DNA of 64,000 nucleotides from Trileptium ribeirensis (taxonomy: Eukaryota; Nematoda; Enoplea; Enoplida; Thoracostomopsidae), in the NCBI GenBank assembly GCA_030248225.1, contig JASANE010007429.1:1-64000 (forward strand), given 5' to 3'. The position numbers and the translations under genes are program-made. The notes under the pieces are model-generated. The model ran no database searches. It was not told the origin of the DNA and worked only from the letters and a program-made list of their open reading frames with translations. Positions 33,411-46,529 of the stretch are shown one piece after another. Each line of letters opens with the position of its first letter. Position 1 is the stretch's first letter.

Positions 33411-34316
33411 TCATTTAGGCACGTCCACATCTAACCCAATTTACGTCACAGGCGACCTTGAACCATAGTAGTCATTCGCTATATATACTACGAATGTTTC
33501 CACGCAATTTTATCAAGCTAGTCTTGAAAATATCGATTCACAACTGTTATGATCATCTAACTTCATATTCCTTGCGGATTTCATTTTTTCAAAATCACAT
33601 GTAATCTTTTAATGGCGTACTGGTTGATTTAGACACGTCCACATCTAACCCAATTTACGTCACAGGCGACCTTGAACCATAGTAGTCATTCGCTATATAT
33701 ACTACGAATGTTTCCACGCAATTTTATCAAGCTAGTCTTGAAAATATCGATTCACAACTGTTATGATCATCTAACTTCATATTCCTTGCGGATTTCATTT
33801 TTTCAAAATCACATGTAATCTTTTAATGGCGTACTGGTTGATTTAGACACGTCCACATCTAACCCAATTTACGTCACAGGCGACCTTGAACCATAGTAGT
33901 CATTCGCTATATATACTACGAATGTTTCCACGCAATTTTATCAAGCTAGTCTTGAAAATATCGATTCACAACTGTTATGATCATCTAACTTCATATTCCT
34001 TGCGGATTTCATTTTTTCAAAATCACATGTAATCTTTTAATGGCGTACTGGTTGATTTAGACACGTCCACATCTAACCCAATTTACGTCACACGCGACCT
34101 TGAACCATAGTAGTCATTCGCTATATATACTACGAATGTTTCCTCGCAATTTTATCAAGCTAGTCTTGAAAATATCGATTCACAACTATTATGATCATCT
34201 AACTTCATATTCCTTGCGGATTTCATTTTTTCAAAATCACATGTAATCTTTTAATGGCGTATTGGTTGATTTAGACACGTCCACATCTAACCCAATTTAC
34301 GTCACAGGCGACCTTG
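33410..34316. repeat. 214-bp tandem repeat, about 4 copies
   Basis: Steps of exactly 214 bp between AACCATAGTAGTCATTCGCT at 33,461, 33,675, 33,889 and 34,103. Each unit contains a short imperfect palindrome (CATTCG, TATATATA, CGAATG). Copies differ by only a few bases, indicating recent expansion. Confidence 0.94.
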
Positions 34317-37300
34317 AAAGGTTGAGATTCAGGTTTTTCCAGATTTAGCTTACCGGAACGCACGAGCACTATAGCCATCCACAATTTTGTTCCTGCAGTT
34401 TAAAACGCATCGACGGCAGTGTTGCGTGACTCCAGATTACATTACATCCATGGGCGGCGATTCCGGCGGGTTATGGCGTGACACCCCCTCCCAGAAATCG
34501 AGGTCCGGGGATAAGAACTAAAGAAAAATTATGCTCACCCCCCAATATTTTTGGGATCGCTACCATTGATTATATCCAACTATCCCAGCACCCGTAGACT
34601 GTTTCCCGTCACCTGTTTGGAGCCTCATATGCTTGCTGGTCTAGAGATGTCACATACCTAGGATTGGGTGTGTACACGGGTTACAACCCACCTACAAGGC
34701 CACTTAGCCACTAGGTTCCCCTCATCCCGAAGGCGCCCGGACAATTTTTGCCGAAATAAGGGAAAATTTTAACAAAATTAGAAAAAATCTATTTTAAATA
34801 TATAACCCCTGCCGACTATACCCTCGAATCCATATATCACACCTAACTCGACTGACCTGGAACAGCTATGATATGAGTGATCCATATTACAACACTCTGA
34901 TCAATTGACCCGTGGGTACGATTACACTCTATCTCGGTCATAATTAGTATTTTCACCTTTGAATTTTGAATATTACCGTTCCGATCAATTTATATATAGT
35001 CCCAATTTTACACTTATCTGGCTTGATCATTAATTATTCTTGATCGAAATCATTTTCTGTGAGAAATCTATTTGCCGAAATCAAAACATCGAATATATAA
35101 CCGTGAGTGAATCTATAATCGCCTTATATCGTCCAAAACTTGTTGTCACACCGTCATATTCACCAAACCCTTGTTGTTGACAAACACGCAAGGACTAATC
35201 TGTCCACGTTTCAGTATCGTAAGACTGGAAACAGATCAGAGAGCGCAAGGCCGCCACACGGCAGTAGTTGTCCTTATATACTCAATACGACATCAGCTAT
35301 TTTATTTATTCAGCTATTACCGCTCTAGCTACGTATAAGAGACAGGCGTATTTGAGGACAAAATAAGCTTCGTAGATGCTAAACGACTATCATCTAATCG
35401 ATATAAGCGATTAATATGTTCTCGAGTTCGCTAGTAGAAGCTAACGGGATCTAGCTTAATGTATAGTCTCGAACCACCTCTTGCTTACCAAAAGCCCTGA
35501 CTTGGCACAAAGACTTCTCAAACACTAATAAATTATAGCTTCACACGACGGCGTTCTCAGAAGAACCTCACATATGCGTACAAAACTCTTTCAACGAGGC
35601 AAATATCTATAAAAGCATGCCGACAACATGTGGACCAAACCCAGCACCATGTCGACCAGACGCCCCGTGGGAATTTTTTCAAATTTCCAATATACAATCC
35701 GGCTTTTATATGAAATGCGTAAGGTGTTACAAAGCTTACTATTTTATGCTGATTCTGGTGTTATAAAAAGAAATAAATGCAAACAAAGCAAAAATATTCA
35801 GATCTATAAATCAAACGGTGGGTCAGGGCTCAAAGGGATGGCCGGAATAACAATGGTCCATTCCATTGGTCCCGCTGGGGTCCCCATTTTGACCTCATCT
35901 TCGGTTTTGTGCCAAGGGAAGCCAGAAAAGTACGCGGACATTTTGCTGCGCTCCAGACTAAGCTGAAGGAAAAAGCACCACATCCACGACCAAAAAAATA
36001 ATTTATATGTCAGCTCGAACACATCATTTTACTATATATTATTCTACATATTCCTTATTTTATAATACACATTTAATTTATATATTCGTTGTCCATTTAT
36101 ATATTATGTATATATACATTTCATTTAATTTTATTTCCTTCTATTATTTAATGCTCCACAAGCACTATTACTGGTAACAAGTATATATACTTCAATATTT
36201 AGTAATAATTTAATAAAATGTGAAAAAACCAACAATTGAAATGATAAGACACACCGTTATTTTGAAGAAAAGAAAAGCCGGATAAAACCCGAAAACGGAT
36301 GGCGTTTTTAGTATCCGCAGAGTAATCGGTGGGTCGATCCTACTCTATGTATGACTACTGAGGAAATCCGAGACATACGAAGATATTTATAGGAAGGGGG
36401 CTATAAAATCTCAGTAGACCTGACTGCCCCAGTACGCATAGGAGTCCTAATATGTTGTAAACTTTTACAAACGGGGTTTTGAATTTGTCGCTATCAGCTT
36501 TCCCGGGACCACCCCATACGTCCCATAAGTAGTGAAAGTCACATTCCGTTCGCTCCCCGATAACCACACGCCGAATGTGCTCGGATAATTTCAGCAGTCA
36601 TGAACAAATTTACAAAATTATGATAGAAAAATTACGAGAGCACAATGGAAAAACTATTAATTACCCACCACAGCCAAACTGAACCAGCTATTCCATCGGC
36701 CGACGAACCTTTGGACACCTATGGCAGAACCCGTCTGAATGGCCAATTATTTATCACTCTCACAACCAATAATCTCCAGCCTCGACGCCACCAGCCGACG
36801 ACGAGTTGCCAAGTGAACCGGGACAAAACCAGGTACTGCCAGCCGCGATGGATGGCTTAGATGATCACCAGAAACATCACCACCTAAGTTCTCGCTGCCC
36901 GCCTTTCATCCAATCCGCGGCACAAACCCGGTCAACCGAAGAACATGAAGCGGCGGCGTCATTGCTGCTGCTATCGGCGCCGCGAATGATAGCACTGAAT
37001 AATTTGGCCGCATTCAGCCCCGTGGGAATAGTGTTGCCATATCGCGTTCTAGCCGAGCCCGGTCACGACTCTACATACTTGTGTGTGTATCAATTTTAAT
37101 AAAACATGTAAGTATGGCTTGTCTACAACTATCCATACTAATAATATATTATATATGCTACATATATATATGTATATATATATGGATAATATTAAAATTA
37201 TATATACCTACTCAATATATTGCAAAACATACACACATAAACCAATATATAAATCGTATATATGTCTATTCAAATAAACATAACTGTATAACCTGTTATA

Positions 37301-37320
37301 TTTGAAACTACGATGACAAG
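34317..37320. other. Non-genic stretch with one GC-richer island
   Basis: Mostly AT-rich. The interval 36,640-37,080 is clearly less AT-rich and open on the plus strand in two frames (one with THHSQTEPAIPSADEPLD), but has no recognised domain. A strongly AT-alternating tract follows at 37,135-37,200. A few short open frames at 35,628-36,020 are unassigned. Confidence 0.4.
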
Positions 37321-37331
37321 GATAGCTTTAG

Positions 37332-37969
37332 ATAGATAATGAGTTATTGGGCCATAGAAAACATGCGGAGGCAAATTAATCTTTCCCCATTGCATTAGCC
37401 CATTCATATCTGTAGCAAAGAGAAAACCATTACCTTGGCTTGAGATACCTGAGAGGTCGACGGGTGATGCGTTCCTATGTAGGGCGCCTTAGCCTCCCTG
37501 CACTTATGATAAATAAGTTTCCTGATATATATCACAGTCTCTCAAGCCACCTTTCTTCAGTACTTTATCTCCTAGTATTATTCACCTGTTATCTGCAAAG
37601 CGTTCACAATTGCACAGAAAGTGTTCTGATGTTTCATCATTATCACAGTGATCACATTTCTTTTCTTCTTTTATTTTTATCTTATGTAGGTGGTAACTGT
37701 GTCCAGTAATTATTTGAACGCACTGCCGTAGTTTGTCCTTCGAGAGACCTATAAGAAAACTGGCACGTTTATGATCTGGAATATTTATCATGCTCTTCGT
37801 CTGCTTACACGCTAGATCTTGTCTCCATCTTGTGATGAATTTCCTAAGTAGCCATGACTTTATCACTTCTGTTCTGGCGATTGGCAAAATAGGTTCAGGC
37901 GCAATTGGGCGCTCAGAACAGCCCGCTCGTTCCAACTCATCAGCCCTTTCATTACCTTCAATACAGGAC
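37332..37969 (-). mobile_element. 5'-truncated LINE copy, 638 bp
   Basis: Encodes the last part of the ORF2 product of the LINE at 47,099-53,107: the end of RNase H (CIEGNERADEL, aligned with NIEGNETADQL), the segment PEPILPIARTEV, and the C-terminal Cys-His motif CDHCDNDETSEHFLCNC. Downstream noncoding sequence (AAAACATGCGG, CCATTGCATTAGCCC) also matches the 3' end of that LINE. The 8-bp sequence AGCTTTAG flanks both ends (37,324-37,331 and 37,970-37,977), consistent with a target duplication. It has a stop after FADNR and is nonfunctional. Confidence 0.87.
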
Positions 37970-37977
37970 AGCTTTAG

Positions 37978-40236
37978 GTAAGGCTTGGATGATTATCGGA
38001 CCCATCTGATAATTTGCAAACAGGTGTTTTCACCAAAGAAAAACCTGATACCAATATTGGTGTTAAAACAAACGGCCCAATACAGATTCCACGACACAGC
38101 ACAATATTCGCAGCCAAAACTTCACAAGGCCGTTACAGCGAAACCATAGCCAAATACACCGAATGCTTTGCCTGGTCGTTCCCACAGGCGACGTTCAAAA
38201 TTAATTGTCGTTAATCTCCACAAATTGACGCCCAGTCCAATTCCTCCAGACGCCAGCCTACAGCATATCTGCCTCTTCTAAATGTTCCGGTTGTAATTTT
38301 CTGGTTGAGAAACATAACCGAAACGTTCAAAAACAGAACAACAATTACGACGAGATGCACGGGTGGTCATTTGGCTGCGGCCTTCGATGTATACACTGCT
38401 GCAACAACACCAGACATAAAGACGGCTTTCTACGAATAGACACATATACGCAGAAAAGCCAAACACGGCGAAGTAGAAAAACATTGAGTTAGCGCTTAGC
38501 TTCAGATTTCAGTTCTCACAGGTCAAGCGCCCACAAATCTGGTTCAACTTAAAAGTCGTTTTCATTTGGGCTCTCAAATCCGACTGAATTTGACTTTTAT
38601 CGGTTATCGGTTTAAAAGGATTCTTCTATTTAAATTAACTTTCTCATGGAGGGGCGTTTTATTTAAATGGAACCATACCGAACGGGCTAGGTCCGAACTA
38701 ATTTTGCACCAAAAAATGTTTCAAATCAATCGGACTGAGTTGCGGATGTGGTTATTGCTCAATATTTCAACCGCGCGGAGGAGGAGGGGGTAAATTTTTT
38801 AAATTTTAAGGAACAAATCATTTCCCGCAATTTCGTTAAAACTTTGCCAAGTTTTACCCAATTTTTGGCTGCAAGAATCATCAAGTTTTACCAGCTTGTG
38901 CGAAATTTTCCCCAATTCTGACGCATAGGAAAGGACAGTGGGCAGTCTTCAGGGAGGGGGTACATTTGTCTTGAGGGAGGCCGCCCCGCCCATCGACACC
39001 AATATGTACATAGCTTCATTCCTTCGTGATATATTTAGAACACCTATATATCTAAAAAACTATGTATATATCGATCGTAATGATCCTATTATTATACCAA
39101 ACACCGCAACCTAATCAAAATTCGCTGCCTTTCAGTTCGTTCTTTTAGCGCTCTGGTTTTTTTTTCGAACGCGTCGACGGAATAAAAATACAAATCATGA
39201 TCATATCAGAAAAAATCCCCATTATTCAATTACTCCACATTCAACGATGATCATGGTTATTCTTCGTGTTCATGTGCCACACAGAGCCAGTCTTGTTGCG
39301 TCCAAAAAATAACCAAATTAAACTGATCTATATTTACCCATGGTATATCCGGACAAGGCATGTGTGAGAGACAACCAGAAAATGATATATATACCGCTCT
39401 AACACGGGTTCGGCTCTTTTACTAGTCAAAAACATGGGAAACTCTTTATTTCTCATGTACACCTTTCATGTTCAGCAATTCATAGGAAAAAGATTTTCAG
39501 GCCGAAAGACCGAAAGGGCAAGCCGGGTGGAAATATAATATCTAATCTGCGAACATATTAAACAAACGGACATTTTTGGCGAATAGTTCGCAGATACAGC
39601 AACTGAAAAATAGCTGTTAATTTTTTTACTTTGGACTGTTCGCGAATGATTTGCTTTTACTTCAGCCCGTAGCTGTACGCACACCGCCATTCATCGTATC
39701 TCGCAAAAGTAGCCTTCAACGCACGCAAAGCTAAATGAATAAATCTTGAAACAAATTTTTAATCTTTTTAGCGTCCTACCGGGAGCAATGTAGTGTGTAG
39801 GTAACACTTTTGACGGCAAATTCTTTTATCTTGAAAACCATAAAGTTATCGTTCACCGCAACGTTCGAAGCAAATTTGATAACAAAATTTGGAAATTAAA
39901 AATTTCTATCCCATTTTCTGCAGCACCTATAAAACCGGTTACTGTTTGCAAACAGATTGTATGACAACGTATGGAAATTACAGCTTCAAATAATGTTTGG
40001 GGATATCCTGTGGCGAAAATACAAAATCTTCCGAGCATCCAAAACACAACGACGCCATTCTGTGTAGGCAAAAATAATCCGTAAACCCTAAAAAGAACCA
40101 TTAAATGCAAATGCGATCGTAAACATAAACGCAACGCGTACAACAAATATCACAAGTGCAATTAAATTACGCCGTTACAAAAATCCACTCACGCCGCAAT
40201 CGTTTATTGCGTCGCTCAGGCAGAGACTTTAATATC
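37978..40236. other. Non-genic stretch
   Basis: Short open frames (for example 38,014-38,214 plus and 39,853-40,146 minus) lack family resemblance. No array or element edges were recognised. Confidence 0.4.
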
Positions 40237-40621
40237 CTGGCCTGTCCACAGTGGGGGGGGGGGTGGGGACCCCCCACTTTCCAAATCCTCCCATGTTCGT
40301 GAGATCTGCCCCATGTCCGTCCCCCCCACTCGGCCGAAACCCCCATGTTCAACTAATTCCAAAAATTTTTTTATGTCTGAAAATTTATGTTCTTTTTTTG
40401 CAAATTGTAGTTTTTTAAACATTAATTACCACTATTTATAATGCTAAAATATTGTTTTTTAGCTTGAAAGTACGGTCAAAGTAGTAAAAATGCATGAAAA
40501 TATGGAAATATTTTGTATTTTTAAGCAAAATTTATCCCCCCCACTTTGAAAATTCTCCCGAGAATGAACATGGGGCCCCCCGAAGTCCCCCCCACTTTTC
40601 GGAGGGCTGTGGACAGGCCAG
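40237..40621. mobile_element. MITE M, copy 1 (385 bp, 5-bp target duplication)
   Basis: Perfect 15-bp terminal inverted repeat CTGGCCTGTCCACAG / CTGTGGACAGGCCAG. Flanked by ATATC at 40,232-40,236 and 40,622-40,626. Long G and C runs lie just inside each end (the left arm has a 13-G run), and the centre is AT-rich. There is no coding capacity. Almost identical to copy 2 at 42,082. Confidence 0.93.
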
Positions 40622-40626
40622 ATATC

Positions 40627-41689
40627 TGCATTTTAAGCACTATGAATGAAGAAACCATCCCGTTCACTCTGTTCCAATACTATTCAAATTTTGTCTAAAA
40701 AATTCCAATGTTGATGGAACAGTTGTTGGTTGGGCCATATACTGATTTCACTTAGAACGTTCCTTATCCGATTTTTAGTACATTGAATGCGTTGTTGTGG
40801 ACCTAAAGACTACTAGTATCTATAAAGATACGTGAGTGTGGAAAGAAGCGAGCGTAATTTAAGCTCATTCAGTATACTCGCCTTATTTTTTGTATTTATG
40901 CTACGCTACAGCAAAAACCTATGGAGCCCCTGAAGCCTAATAATGCTGGTTTGATATGAGTTAATATATCCCACCATCGTATTACGTAATGGTCCAGAAA
41001 ACAACTATATACGTATAACCAAATATTCAAGTGACGACAAACCAAAAGCTGTCGCTAAACTATTATATTCGTCAAGAGTCGGCCTTAAATCCATTGAGAA
41101 TGTGTAGTACAGTCCTGATGGATTCTAAATGACCACACTGCCGAACTCAATGGGAGCAAAGTCTTACAAGGTTCTAAAAGCTCTGAAAGCAATATATGCC
41201 CCAGCAACAGAAAATAGCTTTTTCCTGTAAAAAATTTGCCGAAATCCCTCAACCTGACGACGATTTAAGAATGACTCCGCTGGCTCCGTTTCAACAACTG
41301 CATTTTGAAGCTTGAAATGTATCGAAAAGATATAAGGATATTAGGTTCCTGTTTGACCAACGCTGCGGTACTGGGCTTTCTTCATGGAAGAGCAGATGAA
41401 ACCAGCTTTAAGGTGCTTCGCTACCTTAACCTGGCGCTAGTGATGCTATCGTATTGTAAATGAAGGACACTGGAAAGTTCCTGAAGCGCAGTCAACATAC
41501 AAAGGTCCACGTACTTGAACTTAAGTCGTCGTCCTGAGTGATTGATTGCAAGATCCACATAAATATACCTAAGGATCGCAGGGATGCAAACAGGAAAGAT
41601 GTGATCAACAACTCACCCCCAGCTACACACACTAGTATCTCGCATCTGAGGGTGAAACGGAGCTAGCATGATTTCATTTATGGATTATC
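40627..41689. other. Non-genic stretch
   Basis: No gene or clear repeat recognised. Faint similarity to foldback-family inner modules (AACCAAATATTC) is present but weak. Confidence 0.35.
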
Positions 41690-43080
41690 ATTTTGTGCAA
41701 TCACCTGTAACAGAATATATTTTGATGTATATACCACCTTAAAGCCTCAGGAACCATGTAACCAATGAAAATCCTAAAACCCCATCAGCCATAAAGCCAT
41801 CGAAAACTATAAGAAATATTTGTGCTGGTCTCCAGATAACCAAACCACGATATTCAGCCAACCAAAAAATATACAGATAATGCTTGATGCCCAGTACGTA
41901 CATAACCAAACTACTGAACACATAGTATATATATACTCTCGACATAGGATTAACCCTAAAACCACTGAAAATAAACGAAAAGGCATGAAACTTACATGCT
42001 GTACTGTATATAACAAAATTGTTGTGTTCAACGTTGAGAAATACGTATATATTGACCATTCCTGATGTTCTGCATGCAATACTGGCCTGTCCACAGTGGG
42101 GGGTGGGGGGACCCCTCCCCACTTTCCAAATCCCCCATGTTCGTGAGATTTTCCCCCATGTCCGTCCCCCCACTCGGCCGAAACCACCATGTTCAACTAA
42201 TTCCAAAAATTTTTTATGTCTGAAAATTTATGTTCCTTGTTTGCAAATTGTTTTTTAAACATTAATTACCACTATTTATAATGCTAAAATATTGTTTTTA
42301 ACTTGAAAGTACTTTCACACTAGTAAAAATGCATGAAAATATGGAAATATTTTGTATTTTTAAGCAAAATTTATCCCCCCACTTTAAAATTTCCCCCGAG
42401 AATGAACATGGGGGCCCCCCCGAAGTTCCCCCCCACTTTTCGGAGGGCTGTGGACAGGCCAGCAATACATAACCCAAACAACTGATAACTGACTACATTT
42501 TAGAAATCGGGTTCGTAGACCATACAACTCTTGAAACCCCATGATAAGGCATAATATAATCAAGTTGAACTCCAGATAATATAGCGATTATATACAGCCT
42601 GATTCATAAACTAGTATACATTCGTCGTAAGGTAAAACACGCAATAACATGACGAAATTTGGAAAATCAATATTTCTGAGAAAGGGTCAACGAACCATAT
42701 TCAGACCTACAGCGGCCCAGGCCGCGGTCCTACAATAAAGTGGTGTTTACCAATGTTGTATATCTAGTTCATTCTGTGTGATGGTCTCCGTTTTTCGGTT
42801 CGAAGCCTGTGTCGCAAAATATGGGCTGCAAAACACTGGTAACCGTACATCCAAATTTAGCAAAGAACAATTAAAAACGAGCTTTTGCTATTTTGACTCC
42901 GAATATGGGGTCGGAACTGTTCGCTTTCAACAAAGGGGGCATCATCACCACTTTACTATAGGACAAAAATATCGAAATCCATCTCTGGAGAACGAGTTAT
43001 GAATGACAGCGTCAGATAAAACGAAATTTTCACATAATTCAACTGGCACCCGCAGTGGAAACTCCTCTCGGTTCTCGGTT
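41690..43080. mobile_element. Foldback element family, right-half copy
   Basis: In the same orientation as 21,080-21,947: inner words ACCAAACCACGATATTCAGC and GATGCCCAGTACGTACATAA, then CAAAGGGTCAACGAACCATA-like, ACTGTTCGCTTTCAAC, AACGAGTTATGAATGACAG and the end CAGTGGAAACTCC. It is interrupted by MITE M copy 2. The opposite arm is missing. Confidence 0.7.
42082..42462. mobile_element. MITE M, copy 2 (381 bp, nested)
   Basis: Same 15-bp terminal inverted repeats as copy 1, flanked by CAATA at 42,077-42,081 and 42,463-42,467. Removing the element and one CAATA restores a sequence (GCAATACATAACCCAAAC) that matches the uninterrupted relative at about 21,366 (GCAATAAATAACCAAAC). Confidence 0.94.
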
Positions 43081-45109
43081 AGATCTCCCCGTTTCCATAA
43101 GTAAACTCAGACCTCTACCATGTATTTATATACATATATACCTACGTACTTTGCCAATAGCAAACACATGTCACGAACATAACATCTGGTGAGTGTGAGT
43201 TTTGCAGCACTAAGAGTATATACTAAATACCAAATATTAATTCCACAAACCCCTGCATTCCATCCCAATATTCATCCGAAGCATGGTTTGTTTTCTGTGC
43301 ACTTTACTAAGTAAATATATACGGGGAAAAATTTACACCACCTCTGATATTCGCTTTAATTAAAAAGGTGGGCCAAAAATTTCCGGAAATAGTAATATCT
43401 CCGCAACCGCTCGAGCTATATGCGAGTTTGTGGTCTCATTTTGCAGAGAAATTTTTCATCTACTTGAACATTGCAAGCGGGACCAATAATGAGGTATATA
43501 TTTATATTTCCGCAACTAATCAAGCAACTGGCATTCGATGGCTCATGTTGTAATTTTATAGCTATCTAAATTACCCAGTCAATACTCACAATTCACCAGT
43601 TTGGCGATAACACATATATATATATATTTATTTCGAAAACAATATCGCAGACAAGCAACAAAACAAGTTATCGTTAGCACAAGCATTCCCTCGGGCATTG
43701 TAACAATACTATATATATAGTATATACGTTTAAACTTACCATACGAAAAATCAACAAACGCCGCATTGATCAAAAGAATATGTATCAGCCAACGCCAGCT
43801 TCGCATCTCGAAGTATTGCAGTGATTTGGGATTCAACCAACCATTAGTCTGACTATTTACAATTCGGCAGTCAATCATATCCCCGACAAAACAATAATAT
43901 GAAACTGTCGCAAGCGGTTAAACTGAGTACAATATAAGCTGCTGCGTACTGCTGTAAGCAATTTTTATTAAATTATATTAACTACTAAGATATCTGAAAA
44001 TCCACGATCAATACAAATATCTCGTAAACAAGAGTGAAATGGAGTGACCGTAGTTTCCTATATAGTTTTGTGTAAATAATAATTTAGTCTGCTGGAAATC
44101 GACTGTTGCTATCAGTTGTGGTGTAGAAAGTGGCCCGGTTGACCCATAATGGGTTTACGAAAAGTGATCACCGCAAGCGCTTAGACTTATTTTAAACATC
44201 AATTCATTCTCTATGCAACAGTCCACGCTGGTGTATTATTGTACTGACGTATATACGTGGCAGGTATGTGTTTCAATACGTTTTAGAAGACCTGTGAAAC
44301 CAAATGTGTATAAATTACATGTTTCAAAACTCACCCATTGGCGATAAGACAAGCTAGTGTATAACTGTCAACGTGTGTTCTAAAACCGAATCAAAGCCTT
44401 TATTTAAAAAAGGTATATACTTCGACATAAAAATCCAATATATTCCTTGCTCGCTGGGGTAGCCTTTCAATTTGCGACCGTACTTAGAGCTATTAACTTT
44501 TATTAAACCTTGCCGTGTGGGAATCAGTACCCCCCACTTGGGTATAACACTGGGTGGCTACGAAATTTAAATCTCAACTTTACCCTTACACTCGCGCAAA
44601 ATCCGGAACATCATTTTAGAAACGTATATGTTACTTATTTAACGCGTGTGGCTACAGTTTCTGGTAGAAAACGACAAATTTTGATTCGAGAATACCGAAA
44701 TGATGTTTTTGTCGTTATATCAATATATATTGGCATTAGGCGGCCAATTGTACTGTATACTATATCTGTCTTAAGCCAAGGAGACGAATATAGTTCATTT
44801 GATCGTCTCGCATTACTGGTCAGTTGGAAACACAATATACATAATGCTTCATTGTCAGAACTGTATAGACTGATTGTTTAGCGGCTGCCCTTCAGGCTTA
44901 TGGCTGACTAACACATGGTGGCCGGTGGGTATTGGGTAAAATGGAAACGGACAATATTTATATCTAGATGCCAGTTCGATCTCAAAAAAGTTGAAGCTCT
45001 TAATTAATGTATCCGTCTACCAGCGGTAGAGTCACCTTTTCAGAAAACTGTCGCGTATATATTTTATAAAGTAGACGTGGTTGTCTCTCGAGCATAGGAA
45101 AAGTAGTCA
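43081..45109. other. Non-genic stretch
   Basis: AT-rich. The longest open frame (44,510-44,881, plus) has no recognised domain and no splice or codon support, so it is left unassigned. Confidence 0.4.
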
Positions 45110-45262
45110 GGCTTGGATATTGGGCTCACCAAATTGGGAAGCGAGAGGGCTTGGGAATTTTCAAGTGTTCTCTGACAAAACCGGATGCCTCCAGTTCGTG
45201 ACGCCTGGCAAAATTTTGGGCTTCCCATGGTTCACCGCCTCTTGGCAAATTGTTGTGTTACC
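45110..45262. repeat. Interspersed repeat P, copy 2
   Basis: Collinear with 1,845-1,985: GGGCTCACCAAATTGGG, GTTCGTGACGCCTGGCAAAA, and a final word containing TTGGCAAATT. Confidence 0.55.
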
Positions 45263-46029
45263 ACTCGTTTAAAATAAACCCCAAATCTGTCATACTATGG
45301 AAAAAGGGTGTACTCCGAAGTTTTGGAACTGCGAATTTGAGACATACCTGGGCTAAAATTTTGCCTAGAATTCGAATTTGCTGTCTATTTTGATGCTGTC
45401 ACACACTGTTTGTTTACACAATTAAGTACCCTATCAATGCTGTCTGGAAAAAAAGAAGTATCTTCATCTCTCGAAAACAAGAAATCCGTATCTGCATGCT
45501 GCATGGAGATACTGGATTTCGTCATGTATTTGAAATTAAAAGATAGTAAAAAAGCTGCAACTCCAATTTCTATACAGTTTTAAACGTTTGACTCTTGTTC
45601 ACCATAAAACGGAAAAAAGGTGTGTCTCCGAATTTTACGTTGTCATCGAACAATCGCGGATGCCAAATACCTTGATGGAGATCGAATAGTCAGAAATGCA
45701 ACGATTTTCCAAATTCACATGCGGTCACGTTAGCTCAGAAAAGTGACTTTTAACCTCGAATTGGCTATTTTTAGTCATTTCGAAGTATTTGATCACAAAT
45801 ATAACCGAGCACCTCGGCCCCAAAATGTCCACGTTCTGTCTGAAGGACTTAAATTGCAAGCTGGCAACCTTTGCCAATCCGCTTCTCCGATGATTTGTTG
45901 CCATCCTGATACTTATATCTCCAATCCCGAAATAAGTCCATGTTTGGCGGCGACTGTTATTTGACCTTTATGACCCAACGATATAATTGCTGGAAATCGA
46001 CCAGATCGTTATATCGCAATACAAGAATT
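45263..46029. other. Non-genic stretch
   Basis: Nothing recognised. Confidence 0.35.
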
Positions 46030-46490
46030 ATAGAGCTTGAGAATATCAACCCCCTTGCGTTCGCGAGGCGTCGCTTGACCACGCATGCCCCATGAAGCTG
46101 CCCACAGCTGCATATGAGCATCGTCGTTCAACCATAGCGTTGTGACATCCAACTGCTGCAGCAAATCCTGAATTGAAGTCGGCAGTTATCTGTTTTGTTC
46201 TGAGGTTGAACTCCGACAGCCACATTTCCGTCCACTCCGACACCGAAGCAACATCTGCCTGAAGCTCCATGCAGTCAAGGCAGTGTAGGTATTTATGTAT
46301 ACGACGCATCAGTTGTATCGTCTGCAAACATCCAGACCTCACTGAACACAGCATCGATTAGATCGTTCACGTAAAGTAGAAATGACACCGGTCCGACGAC
46401 GAACCCTTGGGGAATTATCAATCAAGAATTTAATTTTGTCGTGGACGACCTTCTCCATCACTTTATATACACACGATGTTAAACTTATTG
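46030..46490 (-). pseudogene. Decayed CR1/L2-like reverse transcriptase fragment
   Basis: Read on the minus strand in changing frames: MEKVVHDKIKFLIDN (typical finger-domain segment), then IPQGFVVGPVSFLLYVNDL and MFADDT, the catalytic PQG and FADD blocks of a LINE reverse transcriptase, then LQADVASVSEWTEMWLSEFN of the thumb region. There is a deletion between the first two blocks, a frame break after FADDT and several stops. It is not the same family as the LINE at 47,099, whose active site is YSDD with different context. Confidence 0.8.
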
Positions 46491-46529
46491 ATCAGGAATT
46501 GTTTGCGGAGTGTGTAGAACCAGATTGAA

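Noticed and set aside
41739..42206. 155-codon minus-strand open frame
   Set aside because: It spans the edge of MITE M and the foldback element; both are noncoding, so the frame is accidental.
44510..44881. 123-codon plus-strand open frame
   Set aside because: No family resemblance, no splice sites in phase and no compositional contrast with surroundings.
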